Assembly (NCBI RefSeq): GCF_014641495.1
Contig: NZ_BMHV01000017.1
Span: 1 to 64,000 of the forward strand
Length of the DNA: 64,000 nt
Reading direction: 5' to 3'
Source: Terasakiella brassicae
GTDB taxonomy: Bacteria > Pseudomonadota > Alphaproteobacteria > Rhodospirillales > Terasakiellaceae
The position numbers and the translations under genes are program-made. A model generated the notes under the pieces. The model did no database searches, had not been told where the DNA came from, and saw only the letters and a list, made by a program, of their open reading frames with translations. Position 1 is the stretch's first letter; every line of letters begins with the position of its first letter. This document shows positions 25,407-35,034 of this stretch, in pieces.

Positions 25407-26927
25407 TTAGAAGAAACCTAAGGCGTTGTCGCTATAGCTGACCAACAGGTTCTTGGTTTGCTGATAGTGATTGAGCATCATTTTATGGGTTTCACGACCG
25501 ATACCGGATTGTTTGTAACCGCCAAAGGCAGCATGTGCCGGATAGAGGTGATAACAATTGGTCCAGACGCGACCGGCTTTGATGCCGCGCCCCATGCGGA
25601 AGGCACGATTGCCATCACGTGACCAAACACCGGCACCTAGGCCGAAGGCGGTATCATTGGCGATTTCCAAGGCTTCAGCTTCGTCTTTAAATGTGGTAAC
25701 ACTAACGACCGGGCCAAAAATTTCTTCCTGGAAGATACGCATTTTATTGTGCCCTTTCAGGATGGTCGGCTCTACATAGAAACCGTCAGCGTATTCGCCG
25801 CCCAATTGGGCTTGATTCCCACCGCACAGGACTTCGGCCCCTTCGTTTTTGCCGATTTCAATATAGGACAGAATCTTATCAAGCTGTTCCTTGGAAGCTT
25901 GTGCACCGATCATGGTGGAGGTGTCCAACGGATTGCCCTGTTTGATGCTTTTTACACGTTCGATCGCCCGTTCGATGAATTTTTCGTAGATGCTTTCCTG
26001 AATGAGAACGCGGCTCGGGCATGTGCAAACTTCGCCTTGGTTCAGGGCGAACATGGCGAAACCTTCCAAGGCTTTGTCGAAAAAGGCATCATCTGCGGAC
26101 ATAACATCTTCAAAGAAAATGTTTGGCGATTTGCCACCCAATTCCAAGGTAACCGGAATGATGTTTTCAGATGCATATTGCATGATCAGGCGGCCTGTAC
26201 CTGTTTCACCTGTAAAGGCAACTTTGGCAATGCGTTTGCTGGTTGCCAACGGTTTTCCGGCTTCCACACCAAACCCGTTGACGACGTTGAGCACGCCCTT
26301 GGGCAGGATATCTTTGATCAGGTCCATCAAAACCATAATCGCCATTGGTGTTTGTTCCGCCGGTTTCAGGACAACGCAGTTACCGGCAGCCAAAGCCGGT
26401 GCGACTTTCCATGCTGCCATCAGCAGCGGGAAGTTCCACGGAATGATTTGACCGACAACGCCCAGCGGCTCATGGAAATGATAGGCATAGGTCTCAGCGT
26501 CAATTTCTGCGATAGAGCCTTCTTGGGCGCGGATACAGCCAGCGAAATAGCGGAAGTGATCAACCGCCAGCGGCAGGTCGGCGGCGGTGGTTTCACGGAT
26601 CGGCTTTCCGTTGTCGATTGTTTCAGCCATTGCGAGCAAGGACAGGCGTTCTTCCATGCGATCCGCGATTTTATTTAAAATCTGTGCGCGTTCTGCCGGA
26701 GATGTTTTGGCCCAACCGTCTTTGGCGGCATGTGCGGCGTCCAGTGCGCGTTCCACATCAGCCGCTTTGGATCGTGCAACTTCACAGATGACACCGCCGG
26801 TCACCGGGGAAATGTTTTCAAAATATGCGCCGTCAGCCGGTGCAACCCACTCGCCGCCGATGAAGTTGTCGTATTTGGTGCGAATGGCAACATCACCAGC
26901 CAATTCTTTTAAATCTTTTAATAGCAT
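25407..26927 (-). CDS. exaC: NAD-dependent aldehyde dehydrogenase (ExaC/AcoD type)
   Basis: A 506-aa cytoplasmic enzyme oxidising acetaldehyde and similar aldehydes to acids. It shows the ALDH features NPWNFPL (cofactor site), [20 protein letters not shown] with the catalytic Glu, [11 protein letters not shown] with the nucleophilic Cys, and [10 protein letters not shown]. The length is usual for the AcoD/ExaC group. It has a site of the PQQ-region motif upstream (27053). In Pseudomonas ExaC handles the aldehyde formed by the quinoprotein alcohol dehydrogenase, which fits this locus. Confidence 0.9.
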   Translation of the reverse strand: MLLKDLKELAGDVAIRTKYDNFIGGEWVAPADGAYFENISPVTGGVICEVARSKAADVERALDAAHAAKDGWAKTSPAERAQILNKIADRMEERLSLLAMAETIDNGKPIRETTAADLPLAVDHFRYFAGCIRAQEGSIAEIDAETYAYHFHEPLGVVGQIIPWNFPLLMAAWKVAPALAAGNCVVLKPAEQTPMAIMVLMDLIKDILPKGVLNVVNGFGVEAGKPLATSKRIAKVAFTGETGTGRLIMQYASENIIPVTLELGGKSPNIFFEDVMSADDAFFDKALEGFAMFALNQGEVCTCPSRVLIQESIYEKFIERAIERVKSIKQGNPLDTSTMIGAQASKEQLDKILSYIEIGKNEGAEVLCGGNQAQLGGEYADGFYVEPTILKGHNKMRIFQEEIFGPVVSVTTFKDEAEALEIANDTAFGLGAGVWSRDGNRAFRMGRGIKAGRVWTNCYHLYPAHAAFGGYKQSGIGRETHKMMLNHYQQTKNLLVSYSDNALGFF

Positions 26928-27052
26928 TTTATCTTCCTAGACTGTTTGAAGCAAACGCCTGATACGGGCGCCTGTACCTGTTAACTGGAAACGCCGTGAC
27001 TTTTGCAGACACAACAATTCTGTAATGCCTGATTTGAGGACTTGTGGAAACT

Positions 27053-27067
27053 CGACTTAAGTCGTAT
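27053..27067 (+). promoter_or_regulatory. PQQ-regulon motif before aldehyde dehydrogenase
   Basis: CGACTTAAGTCGTAT, with a palindromic core CGACTTAAGTCG, matches the consensus seen at eight other places in 31-52 kb. It lies about 125 bases before the minus-strand aldehyde dehydrogenase start. Confidence 0.5.
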
Positions 27068-27106
27068 TTTTCGGTAATTTAGAGTTAATTTATTGTTTTT
27101 TATAAT

Positions 27107-27649
27107 TTATTTTTTGATGGAAAAGGGCGTGATTTCGGCCAGTGGATGACCCGCGTCCTGCCAGCCGTCTTTGCCATCTGCCAGCCAATGAACCGATTTG
27201 TAACCTAAACTCGCAGCCCGTTTTGCACCATTCCATGACATCCAACAGGATTTCAGGCAAAAGAAGATCAGTTTTGTCTGTTTATTCTGTGAACTGAGTT
27301 GTGCCAGCGCCTTTTCAAAATATGTGTTTTGATCGGGGGTTAAAGCGCCGCGTCCTACATCGGGAAGCCAGTAACTGCCGGGAATGGAGGTGTGAGGTTT
27401 AACGCTCATCCAACCGCCCTTTCGGGATTTCGTCAAAAATTTTCCTGAGCCAATCACGTCGATGAAAATCGCCCCTTTTTCTTTCAGGTGAACCGCCTGT
27501 TTGATATTGATCGTTTGTGCACCGGGAACATGATCGGGAACGGGGGCTTTGTAACGGTTCATACGATACCCATCGGGCACAGGCACAGGCACAGGCACAT
27601 GGCTACAGGCTGCCAATATTATGATAAAGAACAGGACAAAGGTTTTCAT
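27107..27649 (-). CDS. PQQ-associated rhodanese-like CXXCW lipoprotein
   Basis: A 180-aa protein with a lipobox (IILAACS, Cys 15), a Pro-rich linker and a rhodanese-like fold. The signature CLKSCW (131-136) defines the family named for PQQ-dependent catabolism and the CXXCW motif. It is the last gene of the ABC/propeller operon (31284 down to 27107) and overlaps the permease gene by ATGA. Its role, perhaps in cysteine chemistry or metal handling in the periplasm, is unknown. Confidence 0.85.
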   Translation of the reverse strand: MKTFVLFFIIILAACSHVPVPVPVPDGYRMNRYKAPVPDHVPGAQTINIKQAVHLKEKGAIFIDVIGSGKFLTKSRKGGWMSVKPHTSIPGSYWLPDVGRGALTPDQNTYFEKALAQLSSQNKQTKLIFFCLKSCWMSWNGAKRAASLGYKSVHWLADGKDGWQDAGHPLAEITPFSIKK

Positions 27650-28434
27650 TTCGGGCCTCGTTTATGAATATGGGCCGGGTCGTACCCCCACAGGGCAATG
27701 CTTAAAAAAGCAAGGCAAGAGAGCAGACAGATCCATAAGGCTTGCGCATTGAACTGGGCATAAAAGGAAAAACGGATAAGTTCCACCGCATAGGTAAAGG
27801 GGTTGAAACGACAAAGTTGTGCGAGAAATATGCTTGATTCCGAAATTTTCCATATGGGATACAAGGCTGAAGATAGAAAAAACATAGGGAAAATGACGAA
27901 ATTCATAATTCCAGCGAAATTTTCCAATTGCTTAACCCGAGAAGACAGGACCATTCCCAAGGCACCCAGCATGAGGCTGCTGACAATCAGAACCGGCAGA
28001 ACCAGCAAATAACCGGACGGCGGCAATTCAATGCCAAACCCGAAGGCAATGATCAGAAAAACGTACACCTGAATAATGGAGACAAAAGCCCCGGCCAATA
28101 GTTTGCCGAACAGGAGAAACCAACGCGGCATGGGGCTGGTTAACAGGACATGCATGCTGCCCATTTCGCGGTCATAGACCATAGACAGGGAACTTTGCAT
28201 GCCGTTGAACAATTGGATCATGCCGACCAAGCCGGGCAAGATATAGACCTCATACGTGATATAGGTTTCATATGGGGCAATGATTGACACCCCCAAGGCC
28301 GCGCGAAAACCCGCTGCAAAAACGAACAACCACATCAAGGGGCGAACCAGTGCGGAAAAGAACCGTTCGCGTTGTTGTAGAAAACGCAATAGTTCGCGGA
28401 TAATCACGCCTTTTAGACAAATCAGGTAAGGCAT
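27646..28434 (-). CDS. pedC: ABC transporter permease PedC/LutF type
   Basis: A 262-aa ABC-2-type permease with six hydrophobic segments and an amphipathic start (RELLRFLQQRERFFSALVRP). The family, called PedC, belongs to quinoprotein alcohol dehydrogenase loci. In Pseudomonas putida the PedA1A2BC system, and in Methylorubrum the Lut system, support lanthanide-dependent growth. It overlaps both neighbouring genes, so it pairs with the ATPase at 28422. Confidence 0.85.
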   Translation of the reverse strand: MPYLICLKGVIIRELLRFLQQRERFFSALVRPLMWLFVFAAGFRAALGVSIIAPYETYITYEVYILPGLVGMIQLFNGMQSSLSMVYDREMGSMHVLLTSPMPRWFLLFGKLLAGAFVSIIQVYVFLIIAFGFGIELPPSGYLLVLPVLIVSSLMLGALGMVLSSRVKQLENFAGIMNFVIFPMFFLSSALYPIWKISESSIFLAQLCRFNPFTYAVELIRFSFYAQFNAQALWICLLSCLAFLSIALWGYDPAHIHKRGPK

Positions 28435-29156
28435 GTTTGCCCCCTTTGGGTCAAATCATTGAAGGTCTGTTCCAATGTGGGGGCGGCGAGTTCGTGTGCG
28501 GTTCCCTGTCCGGCGATTTGTCCGTTGTGTAAAATGATGGTTTGATCATTTTCGCGGACCTCATCAATTAAATGTGTTGCCCAAAGGACGCTGGTACCGC
28601 GTTCCTGACACAGGTGATGGACATGATCGACAAGGGTGCGCCGGGTTGCGATATCCAGCCCGACACTGGCTTCGTCCAATAATAACAGGGCGGGATGATG
28701 AAGCAACGCACGGGCAATCTCGGCCCGCCTGCGATGACCACCGTTTAACTGACGAACCTTTTCATGGCGCCTGTCGTACAGGTCTAAACGTTCCAATTCT
28801 TCTTGAATGCGTTGTTCGCCCAGTTTGTTTCCGATCCCGTGCAGGCTGGCAAAATATCGTAAGTTCTGAAGAATACTCAGGTCCAGATCCAAGGTTGTCT
28901 GTTGAAAAACAAACCCCATCAAAGCCAAGGCAGCGCGCGGTGTTTGGGCGATATCATATCCATGAATGAATAAATTTCCATATGTTGGACGGTTTAAGGC
29001 GCTGGCTATGGCAAAAAAAGTGCTTTTACCGGCACCATTTGGCCCTAGAAGCGCACAAAAACATCCCTGTTCGATATTAAAGGACATATCTTTCAGGGCT
29101 TGCTTGGTATTTTCATAAGTGAAAGACAGGTTTTGTGCGGATAACAATGCGGTCAT
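28422..29156 (-). CDS. pedB: ABC transporter ATP-binding protein PedB/LutE type
   Basis: A 244-aa ATPase. I start at the ATG that overlaps the propeller stop (ATGA); an upstream start would add seven residues. It has Walker A GPNGAGKST, a signature region LNGGHRRRAEIARALLHHP in which the usual LSGG is LNGG, Walker B LLLLDEASVGLD and a switch His. It energises the PedC-like permease. The pair and its binding protein are associated with PQQ alcohol oxidation and, by homology, lanthanide uptake. Confidence 0.85.
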   Translation of the reverse strand: MTALLSAQNLSFTYENTKQALKDMSFNIEQGCFCALLGPNGAGKSTFFAIASALNRPTYGNLFIHGYDIAQTPRAALALMGFVFQQTTLDLDLSILQNLRYFASLHGIGNKLGEQRIQEELERLDLYDRRHEKVRQLNGGHRRRAEIARALLHHPALLLLDEASVGLDIATRRTLVDHVHHLCQERGTSVLWATHLIDEVRENDQTIILHNGQIAGQGTAHELAAPTLEQTFNDLTQRGQTCLT

Positions 29157-30118
29157 GGTTTTACCGCAATGCCCCAAGGGTAACGTCCGACTTTAATGGA
29201 TTTCACTGCTTTTAAGTTTTGGGTGTCAATAAGGGTGACATCGCCGCTGACCCCATTGGTGGTGAGCAATAATTTCTCATCCGGGCTGAATTCCAGATGC
29301 CAGACCCGGCGTCCAACCAGAATATATTTTTCCACCTCGTAGGTTTTTCGATTAACAACGGCGACATGGTTTGCCGGGCCAAGGGCAATATAAGCGTATT
29401 TACCATCGTGACTTAAACGCATGCCAACGGGCTGAACCCGATCTTTATGAATACCCTTAATAGCAAAGTTTATTTTTTTAACAATCTGGCGATCTTTCAC
29501 ATCAATGACAGATACGGTGCCACCAATTTCAGAAGAAACCCACAACAAGCTATCATCCTGTTCAAAAACGGCGTAGCGCGGGCGTTGGTCAACCAGTGTA
29601 TTGTCAAACAGTTCATGGTTTTGGGTGTCAATCCAATGCACCATATTTGTTGTTTCGGACGTTGTGATAGCGATTTTACCGTTGTGGCTGACGGCCATGC
29701 CTTCGGGTTCCACGCCGACATCAATCTGGGCCAGTACTTGCGAAGTCTGAACATCGACAACGGTTGTCAACGCATCGTCTTCGTTGGCAATATACAGTTT
29801 ACGGTCATCGGGATGCAGCGCAAATTGTTCCGGGTCGGCCCCTGATGGCAGCTCCCCGATTTTGGTTTCCTGCGCGCTGTCGTAAATTTCCACCGTATCG
29901 TCGTTGGAGGTGCAAATATAAAGGCGCTTGTTGTCTTTGCTTAAAATAATACCGCGTGGGCGTTTGCCGACTTTAAAGGTCCGGGTGACTTTCATTTGAT
30001 CCAGATCGAGAACGGAAACGGTATTGTCTTTTTCATTGCTGATGAAAGCTGTCGAAGCCCATAAGTCACTGACAATGAATGTTGAACCAAGAAGGGTCGC
30101 AAGGATCAGGCGTTTCAT
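29153..30118 (-). CDS. PQQ-associated YVTN beta-propeller protein (LutD-like)
   Basis: A 321-aa secreted propeller: signal peptide (through SDLWAS), then seven-blade YVTN-type repeats (VSVLDLDQMKVTRTFKVGKRP, VEIYDSAQ, VVDVQTSQVLAQIDVGVEPEG, VSVIDVKDRQ, VAVVNRKTYEVEKYI, VTLIDTQNLKAVKSIKVGRYP, each under 22 residues). It is the repeat protein that accompanies the PQQ-linked ABC transporter. It overlaps the genes before and after it by four bases. Confidence 0.82.
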   Translation of the reverse strand: MKRLILATLLGSTFIVSDLWASTAFISNEKDNTVSVLDLDQMKVTRTFKVGKRPRGIILSKDNKRLYICTSNDDTVEIYDSAQETKIGELPSGADPEQFALHPDDRKLYIANEDDALTTVVDVQTSQVLAQIDVGVEPEGMAVSHNGKIAITTSETTNMVHWIDTQNHELFDNTLVDQRPRYAVFEQDDSLLWVSSEIGGTVSVIDVKDRQIVKKINFAIKGIHKDRVQPVGMRLSHDGKYAYIALGPANHVAVVNRKTYEVEKYILVGRRVWHLEFSPDEKLLLTTNGVSGDVTLIDTQNLKAVKSIKVGRYPWGIAVKP

Positions 30119-31284
30119 TTGATAAATTCCTTACATTTACTTTCAGGCTGATCAAAGCCGAGGGTGTCGAGTTCGCTATAGCGGTGCAAGAACCCCTCAA
30201 TCGGGGCTTGTGTGACGAGGGAATGCGCTGCACTTAATGCAACAGGTTGACGCAACTGACCATTCCAAGGGCGGTAGGACAGTTTACGTCCTTTAAACCC
30301 GGCCAGTTCAAACTGTTGGCTGCGAACAAAACGGTTTAAGGTGTCGAAGTTTTTTGAATTTGTCCGGGTTGCAGCTTCACCGATGGTACGTACTGCGGCC
30401 CAAGCTGCGTAATCCCGTGCTGTCATGGGGCGTTTTGTCTGTTTTTTAAATCGGTTTTGCAGTTGTAAAGCTCCCCATTGTTCCTGCGTCCAGTACCATG
30501 CAGTGGGGAATAAGCCTTGCGTCCCAGCAACCGGGCGCGGGTCGAAAGTTCGGTAAATCATATATTCCCCAAAATCACCCAGTTCATCGGCGACCATCAG
30601 GATATCGTAGTCTTCCCCTTGCGTGAGGAGGGGGATTTCCGCCTGTGCACTGCGATAGGCATCACGTCCACCGTTCCAGATTTTTTCTGCAACGATTTTT
30701 GCACCGTACTTGCGCGCAGAGGCTTTAAGGGATGTCGCGAATTTTTGATCAACATTATGGGGACCTTGGATCAAAAACCAATCTTTCCAGCGTTTTTTGA
30801 CCAGATATTGTGCCAAGGCATCCGTGAGCATGGCCCGGCTGGGTATGGTATGGAGCAACCGGATATCACACGCCTGCTGGCGCAAGGCATTATCAGGGGC
30901 GCGACTGTTGAAAAACAGTACATTTTGATGTTTGGTCTGTTTTAAGATGGTCTGAAGGCTAACGCTTGGAAGATCGAGAACAAACAGGTTATGACCTTTG
31001 GTGACGAGTTGGTCGATGGTCTGTTGTACATTTGCGTCTTCTGCCAAAGTGATTGTGTCCAGCGTAAATTTTTGTTTAAGAAAACGTCCGGTCGTATTGT
31101 TGTCTTGCAAGGCGAGCAAAGCCCCCTGTACCCCCAGATCATCAGGTGGCTCAATCAAATTGGACAGAACGGGCGGGTGTTCTACTTTTTGCGACACAAA
31201 AACGATGGAAATTGTTTCTACCTGTTTGGCTGCTGTTGGAAACGTCAGGCCTAATACGGCGATAAGGCAGAGCAAAAAACGCAT
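30115..31284 (-). CDS. PQQ-associated ABC substrate-binding protein (LutA/PedA-like)
   Basis: A 389-aa periplasmic protein with a signal peptide (through TAAKQ) and a Leu/Ile/Val-binding (type I) fold. It is in the family found in PQQ-dependent alcohol dehydrogenase systems rather than in amino-acid uptake. It is the first gene of a five-gene minus-strand unit whose members all overlap. A PQQ-regulon motif lies at 31368 between it and the divergent gene at 31448. Lanthanide binding is inferred from homologous systems. Confidence 0.8.
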   Translation of the reverse strand: MRFLLCLIAVLGLTFPTAAKQVETISIVFVSQKVEHPPVLSNLIEPPDDLGVQGALLALQDNNTTGRFLKQKFTLDTITLAEDANVQQTIDQLVTKGHNLFVLDLPSVSLQTILKQTKHQNVLFFNSRAPDNALRQQACDIRLLHTIPSRAMLTDALAQYLVKKRWKDWFLIQGPHNVDQKFATSLKASARKYGAKIVAEKIWNGGRDAYRSAQAEIPLLTQGEDYDILMVADELGDFGEYMIYRTFDPRPVAGTQGLFPTAWYWTQEQWGALQLQNRFKKQTKRPMTARDYAAWAAVRTIGEAATRTNSKNFDTLNRFVRSQQFELAGFKGRKLSYRPWNGQLRQPVALSAAHSLVTQAPIEGFLHRYSELDTLGFDQPESKCKEFIK

Positions 31285-31367
31285 GAAACCAGACTCCCAT
31301 TATGCATGAACGAACCGGCAATCCGGTATGTTTGCTATTAGAGCAACGTCACGCAAGCTTGAAAATT

Positions 31368-31382
31368 CGACCTTTGTCGAAT
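31368..31382. promoter_or_regulatory. PQQ-regulon motif in a divergent promoter region
   Basis: CGACCTTTGTCGAAT, with arms CGAC and GTCG, lies midway between the start of the ABC operon (31284, minus) and the accessory operon (31448, plus). One site may serve both. Confidence 0.6.
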
Positions 31383-31447
31383 GGCAGAGGCAAGGACGGA
31401 TTGTTAGCCTTATCCAAACGAAACAAATTTTAACAGGGATGAGTTAG

Positions 31448-31870
31448 ATGAAACGTTTGAGTATTTTGGCATTTTGCCTTGTTGTTCTCAGTACTTCCGC
31501 TTTTGCAGAAGGGTATCTGGCCCGCAAGGCTGTGACCTTACCGGATTTGATTTTGGGAACGGATGAAGCCGGTTATCAGGTGAGCCAGAAGCAATATGAC
31601 CTTGAAACAGGAACGGCTTATCAATTGAAAATTGTCAGCACCGGGCGCAAACCCTATGCACTGCGTAGTGCGGATTTCTTCAATTTTATCTGGTTGCGCA
31701 AAGTCGAGGCCGGCGAAATGGAAATCAAGGTATCCCATCTGTATGAGCTTGAATTTGAAGAAGAAAGCGAAGCCGAGCTCTTCTTTGTTCCGATCAAACC
31801 GGGCACCTACAAGCTTTATGCGGCAGGGCTGGAAGAAAAGGGCACATTTACCTCAATTCATGTGAAGTAG
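31448..31870 (+). CDS. Secreted cupredoxin-fold-like protein of the PQQ locus
   Basis: A 140-aa protein with a signal peptide (through TSAFAE). The mature part has the beta pattern of cupredoxins: GTAYQLKIVSTGRKPYAL, ADFFNFIWLRKVEAGE, and AELFFVPIKPGTYKLYAAG near the C terminus. The Cys and His ligands of true blue-copper proteins are replaced, so it is probably a copper-free structural relative. It opens the plus-strand accessory operon leading to the SoxH-like gene. Function unknown. Confidence 0.65.
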   Translation: MKRLSILAFCLVVLSTSAFAEGYLARKAVTLPDLILGTDEAGYQVSQKQYDLETGTAYQLKIVSTGRKPYALRSADFFNFIWLRKVEAGEMEIKVSHLYELEFEEESEAELFFVPIKPGTYKLYAAGLEEKGTFTSIHVK

Positions 31871-31876
31871 TGACCC

Positions 31877-32176
31877 ATGAAACGGATATGTCTCTCGCTT
31901 TTGATCCTTGTTGTGATGATGGGGCAGGCCAAGGCGGGCAATCTGATCATCCATAATAAAACGGACCGACAAGTGAAAGTGTCTTCTGTTGGCGGTGCTG
32001 GGCGCATTGAAGGTGGGCAAACAAAATCAATTGCCTTTGCCAATGAAGAAAGGGTCGCGACCATCAATATCTGGTGGATGAACAATGCCCGACAGCTGTG
32101 TCAGATCGTTACCCCGTGGGAACGGACAATCATTGTGACAGGTCGTAAGGAAATAAAATGTTTATCCAAAAACTGA
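31877..32176 (+). CDS. Small secreted hypothetical protein
   Basis: A 99-aa protein with a signal peptide (through QAKAG) and a mature part of about 80 residues with two Cys residues near the end (ARQLCQIVTPW, IKCLSKN) that may form a disulfide. It begins 7 bases after the cupredoxin-like gene and overlaps the next gene by 19 bases. I recognise no family. Its place suggests a periplasmic partner of the PQQ accessory proteins. Confidence 0.6.
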   Translation: MKRICLSLLILVVMMGQAKAGNLIIHNKTDRQVKVSSVGGAGRIEGGQTKSIAFANEERVATINIWWMNNARQLCQIVTPWERTIIVTGRKEIKCLSKN

Positions 32177-33141
32177 TTCCTTCTCGCCTAAAGTCGAATA
32201 TCGGGCATGGCGGCAATTTGTTAAGGTCCTTGTATCTGAAGTTGCTTAAGCCTCAATCTCAGACGCATAAGGCCTCTGGCAGTGCGAACCTGTTGAAGGG
32301 GCTTTTAGCTCCCCTAACATTACTTGTATGCGCAAACCCAACTCCCGGGTTTGCGCTTTCTTTTGATGATATCCAAGATCGTGGTGTGATTTCCGTTGCC
32401 GTCTATCGCGATTTTGCACCGTTTTCTTATCGTGAAAACGGGCAGGCAAAAGGTGTGGATGTCGAGATTGCACAGATTATTGCGGATGCACTGGGCGTGC
32501 GTTTGGATTTGTTTGAACTCAGCGCGGATGAGAACGTTGATGATGATTTGCGCAATGCCATCTGGAAAGGTCATTTTCTGGATCGCAAGAAGGCTGATAT
32601 TATGTTGCATGTCCCTTATGACAATGAATTGGCCCGGCGCAACGACTTGGTTGTTCTGCTTGCGCCTTACTATCGCGAAGACATGGTTGTTGCCCGTGAT
32701 ATTAAAAAATTGGGCCGGGATGCGACCTTGGGACATTTTCGTTATGAAAAAATAGCCGTCGAATTGGACAGCCTAGCCGATATTTATTTAAGTGCGGCAT
32801 TTGGTGGCAGTATTCGAAATAACGTCCTGCATTTCCCAACCATTCAAGAGGCGGCCGATCAGGCAATTGCGCAAAAAGCGTTTGGATTGATGGGACCGCG
32901 CAGCATGGTGGAGGCTGCCTTGGGGGAACATATGGCCCAATACGATATCGGGAAGATACCGACACCGGGGCTGTCGCGGGAAAGCTGGTTGTTGGGTGTT
33001 GCGGTCAAAAGCGATTACCGCCAGTTGGGATATGCGGTCGGGGATATTATTGCCGCGATGGTTCTGGATGGGCGAATGAAGACGCTGTTTGAAAAATACG
33101 GGCTGACCTATACCCCGCCACCTGCAAGCTTTTATAATTAG
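32158..33141 (+). CDS. Quinoprotein-associated binding protein (XoxJ/MoxJ-like)
   Basis: A 327-aa protein with an unusually long N-terminal extension before its hydrophobic export segment (about residues 45-64). A type II periplasmic binding fold follows (GVISVAVYRDFAPFSY, KGVDVEIAQIIADALGV, ADIMLHVPYDNELARRNDLVV). These features match the MoxJ/XoxJ family, needed for methanol dehydrogenase activity, possibly as chaperone or activator. AAGGAAATAA precedes the ATG, favouring this start even though it overlaps the gene before. Confidence 0.82.
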   Translation: MFIQKLIPSRLKSNIGHGGNLLRSLYLKLLKPQSQTHKASGSANLLKGLLAPLTLLVCANPTPGFALSFDDIQDRGVISVAVYRDFAPFSYRENGQAKGVDVEIAQIIADALGVRLDLFELSADENVDDDLRNAIWKGHFLDRKKADIMLHVPYDNELARRNDLVVLLAPYYREDMVVARDIKKLGRDATLGHFRYEKIAVELDSLADIYLSAAFGGSIRNNVLHFPTIQEAADQAIAQKAFGLMGPRSMVEAALGEHMAQYDIGKIPTPGLSRESWLLGVAVKSDYRQLGYAVGDIIAAMVLDGRMKTLFEKYGLTYTPPPASFYN

Positions 33142-33150
33142 GAGGCAGCT

Positions 33151-33915
33151 ATGCCTTATCTATTTGTCATTCCGTTCTTGTTAACGGTACTTTCCTTTTC
33201 GGCACAAGCGGGCAATATCGCCAAAGACCCGTTAAATTCACCCATGTGGGAATATCTGGCCGAAGAAACGTTTGGGGAAAATGCAACGATTATTGTGGAT
33301 GAAAACCTCAAGATTTTTGCCCCGACCAATGCGGAAAGCAATTTTCAGGTTCCTGTTTCTGTGGATGCGTCCGCACTGGGGAAGGTGGAAGAGATTGTTT
33401 TGATGACCGATCTCAACCCCTTTCCAATTGCGGCGCATTTTTTCCCCATGAAGGCCAAACCTTATTTTGCAACGCGGGTGAAATTGAATGAAGGCAGCGT
33501 CATTCATGCAATCGCGAAAACACCGGATGGTATCTGGCATATGAATGGCACGTTTGTCAGTGCACAAGGCGGTGGATGTACGGCAGGACCGCAGCAAACA
33601 GCACAGGCCGACTGGGCAGATCATTTATTAGAGGCAAAAGGCCGTATCTGGCAACGCGTCGATAGCGAACGAATAAGGTTGAGTTTACGTCACCCGATGG
33701 ATACGGGCCTGTCCGGGGATGTCCCGGTTTTTATCATCGAAGAGATTAATTTTAAAGACGCCAACGGATTATTGCTAAGCCGTTTTGAACTGAAAGAACC
33801 GATCAGTGAAAACCCGGTTCTGACACTTGATTTTCCCAAGGGAGGAGCGCCGTTGCGTATTTCCGGGCGAGACAACAATGCCAACGAATTTGATGTTGAA
33901 GTGGGGACAAGATGA
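33151..33915 (+). CDS. Quinoprotein-associated SoxYZ-like carrier
   Basis: A 254-aa secreted protein (signal peptide through SAQAG) joining a SoxY-like part (about residues 30-150, with a Cys in QGGGCTAGPQ matching the GGCGG swinging-arm motif) and a SoxZ-like part (about 175-254). In Sox systems this Cys carries sulfur intermediates. In quinoprotein loci the role is unknown. It overlaps the next gene by four bases, and the SoxH-like hydrolase next to it repeats the Sox link. Confidence 0.82.
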   Translation: MPYLFVIPFLLTVLSFSAQAGNIAKDPLNSPMWEYLAEETFGENATIIVDENLKIFAPTNAESNFQVPVSVDASALGKVEEIVLMTDLNPFPIAAHFFPMKAKPYFATRVKLNEGSVIHAIAKTPDGIWHMNGTFVSAQGGGCTAGPQQTAQADWADHLLEAKGRIWQRVDSERIRLSLRHPMDTGLSGDVPVFIIEEINFKDANGLLLSRFELKEPISENPVLTLDFPKGGAPLRISGRDNNANEFDVEVGTR

Positions 33916-34856
33916 TGAGATGGGGAATATGGTGTGTGGTATGGGGCGTATTGATGTCTTTTGCTCACAACAGTATGGCTGATGATTTGTCTTATGATTT
34001 GAAGGCGCAAAAAGTTGGGGACGGGGTCTATGTTTTTATCGGCAGCACGGATCATTTCAATCGCGAAAACGGTGGTAATATCGTCAATACCGGTTTCTTA
34101 ATTGGTGAAACGGGCGTGGTGGTTATCGACACTGGCCCCTCTTTAAAATACGGTAATGAAATGCGTGCGGCGATTGGCGCAATAACGCCAAAACCCGTTC
34201 GCCATGTGATTATTACCCATCATCACCCCGATCATTTTTTAGGGAACCTGGCGTTTGATGATGCCCAAATATGGGCGATGGATGAAACCATTCAGGCCAT
34301 AGACCGCGAAGGCGAAGGCCTGCTGGAAAACATGTATCGCATGGTCGGGGACTGGATGATCGACACAACGCTTGTCAAACCCGGTCATTCCATCAACCAA
34401 TCCCATATGGATCTGTCAGGGCGTAAAATACAGTTCATGCCGCTTCAAGGGCATACAAAAGGCGATTTAGCAGTTTTTGATGAGAAAAGCGGTGTGCTGT
34501 TTAGTGGGGATTTAGCCTTTCACAATCGCACACCGACAACACCTCATGCCGATATTGTACAATGGATGCATGCTTTGGAACAGTTGGAAAAACATCCTTA
34601 TAATGTTGTTGTGCCCGGTCATGGTCCGGTGGAACGTGACGGGCGTTCATTTAAACAGACGCTGGATTATCTGATCTGGCTGCGTAAAACATTGTATCAG
34701 GCGGCGGAAAATGGCCTTGAAATGACCGAGGTTATGCGTCTGGATATCCCGCAACGTTTTCAATCTTTGTCTGTGGCGCGTGCGGAGTTTGTGCGTTCTG
34801 TGGCGTATTTGTGGCCCGCGATTGTCGAAGAGACTTTGCCGCGTCTTTACGACTAA
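33912..34856 (+). CDS. Quinoprotein relay zinc metallohydrolase (SoxH-like)
   Basis: A 314-aa metallo-beta-lactamase-fold protein with a signal peptide (through NSMAD). The zinc site is HHHPDH at 103-108, with further ligands in PLQGHTKGD, FSGDLAF and VVPGHGPV. It belongs to the SoxH-like hydrolases encoded with quinoprotein dehydrogenases and the SoxYZ-like carrier. The substrate is unknown. It ends the accessory operon. Confidence 0.83.
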   Translation: MMRWGIWCVVWGVLMSFAHNSMADDLSYDLKAQKVGDGVYVFIGSTDHFNRENGGNIVNTGFLIGETGVVVIDTGPSLKYGNEMRAAIGAITPKPVRHVIITHHHPDHFLGNLAFDDAQIWAMDETIQAIDREGEGLLENMYRMVGDWMIDTTLVKPGHSINQSHMDLSGRKIQFMPLQGHTKGDLAVFDEKSGVLFSGDLAFHNRTPTTPHADIVQWMHALEQLEKHPYNVVVPGHGPVERDGRSFKQTLDYLIWLRKTLYQAAENGLEMTEVMRLDIPQRFQSLSVARAEFVRSVAYLWPAIVEETLPRLYD

Positions 34857-34903
34857 AGTTGAAGGCTTGAAACGTTCCAAAACCGCTGTAAATGGGCTTT
34901 GTT

Positions 34904-34918
34904 CGACTTTTTGCCAAT
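34904..34918 (+). promoter_or_regulatory. PQQ-regulon motif before the quinoprotein dehydrogenase
   Basis: CGACTTTTTGCCAAT lies 116 bases before the dehydrogenase start. A second element, CCCGTCCCCTCATAG then TGGAAGCAG (34931-34954), follows and is shared with the pqqB upstream region. Confidence 0.6.
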
Positions 34919-35034
34919 ATTGCATAACAACCCGTCCCCTCATAGTGGAAGCAGTCTTTGAAGCATGTGCAAAACATGCCGACTGAACATTATTTTTTTG
35001 AGGCTTTCACTTTCCTTGGAAGGGAGACATATAT

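Noticed and set aside
26002-26451. Long plus-strand frames opposite the aldehyde dehydrogenase
   Set aside because: They are antisense shadows of a well-conserved enzyme and show no family features.
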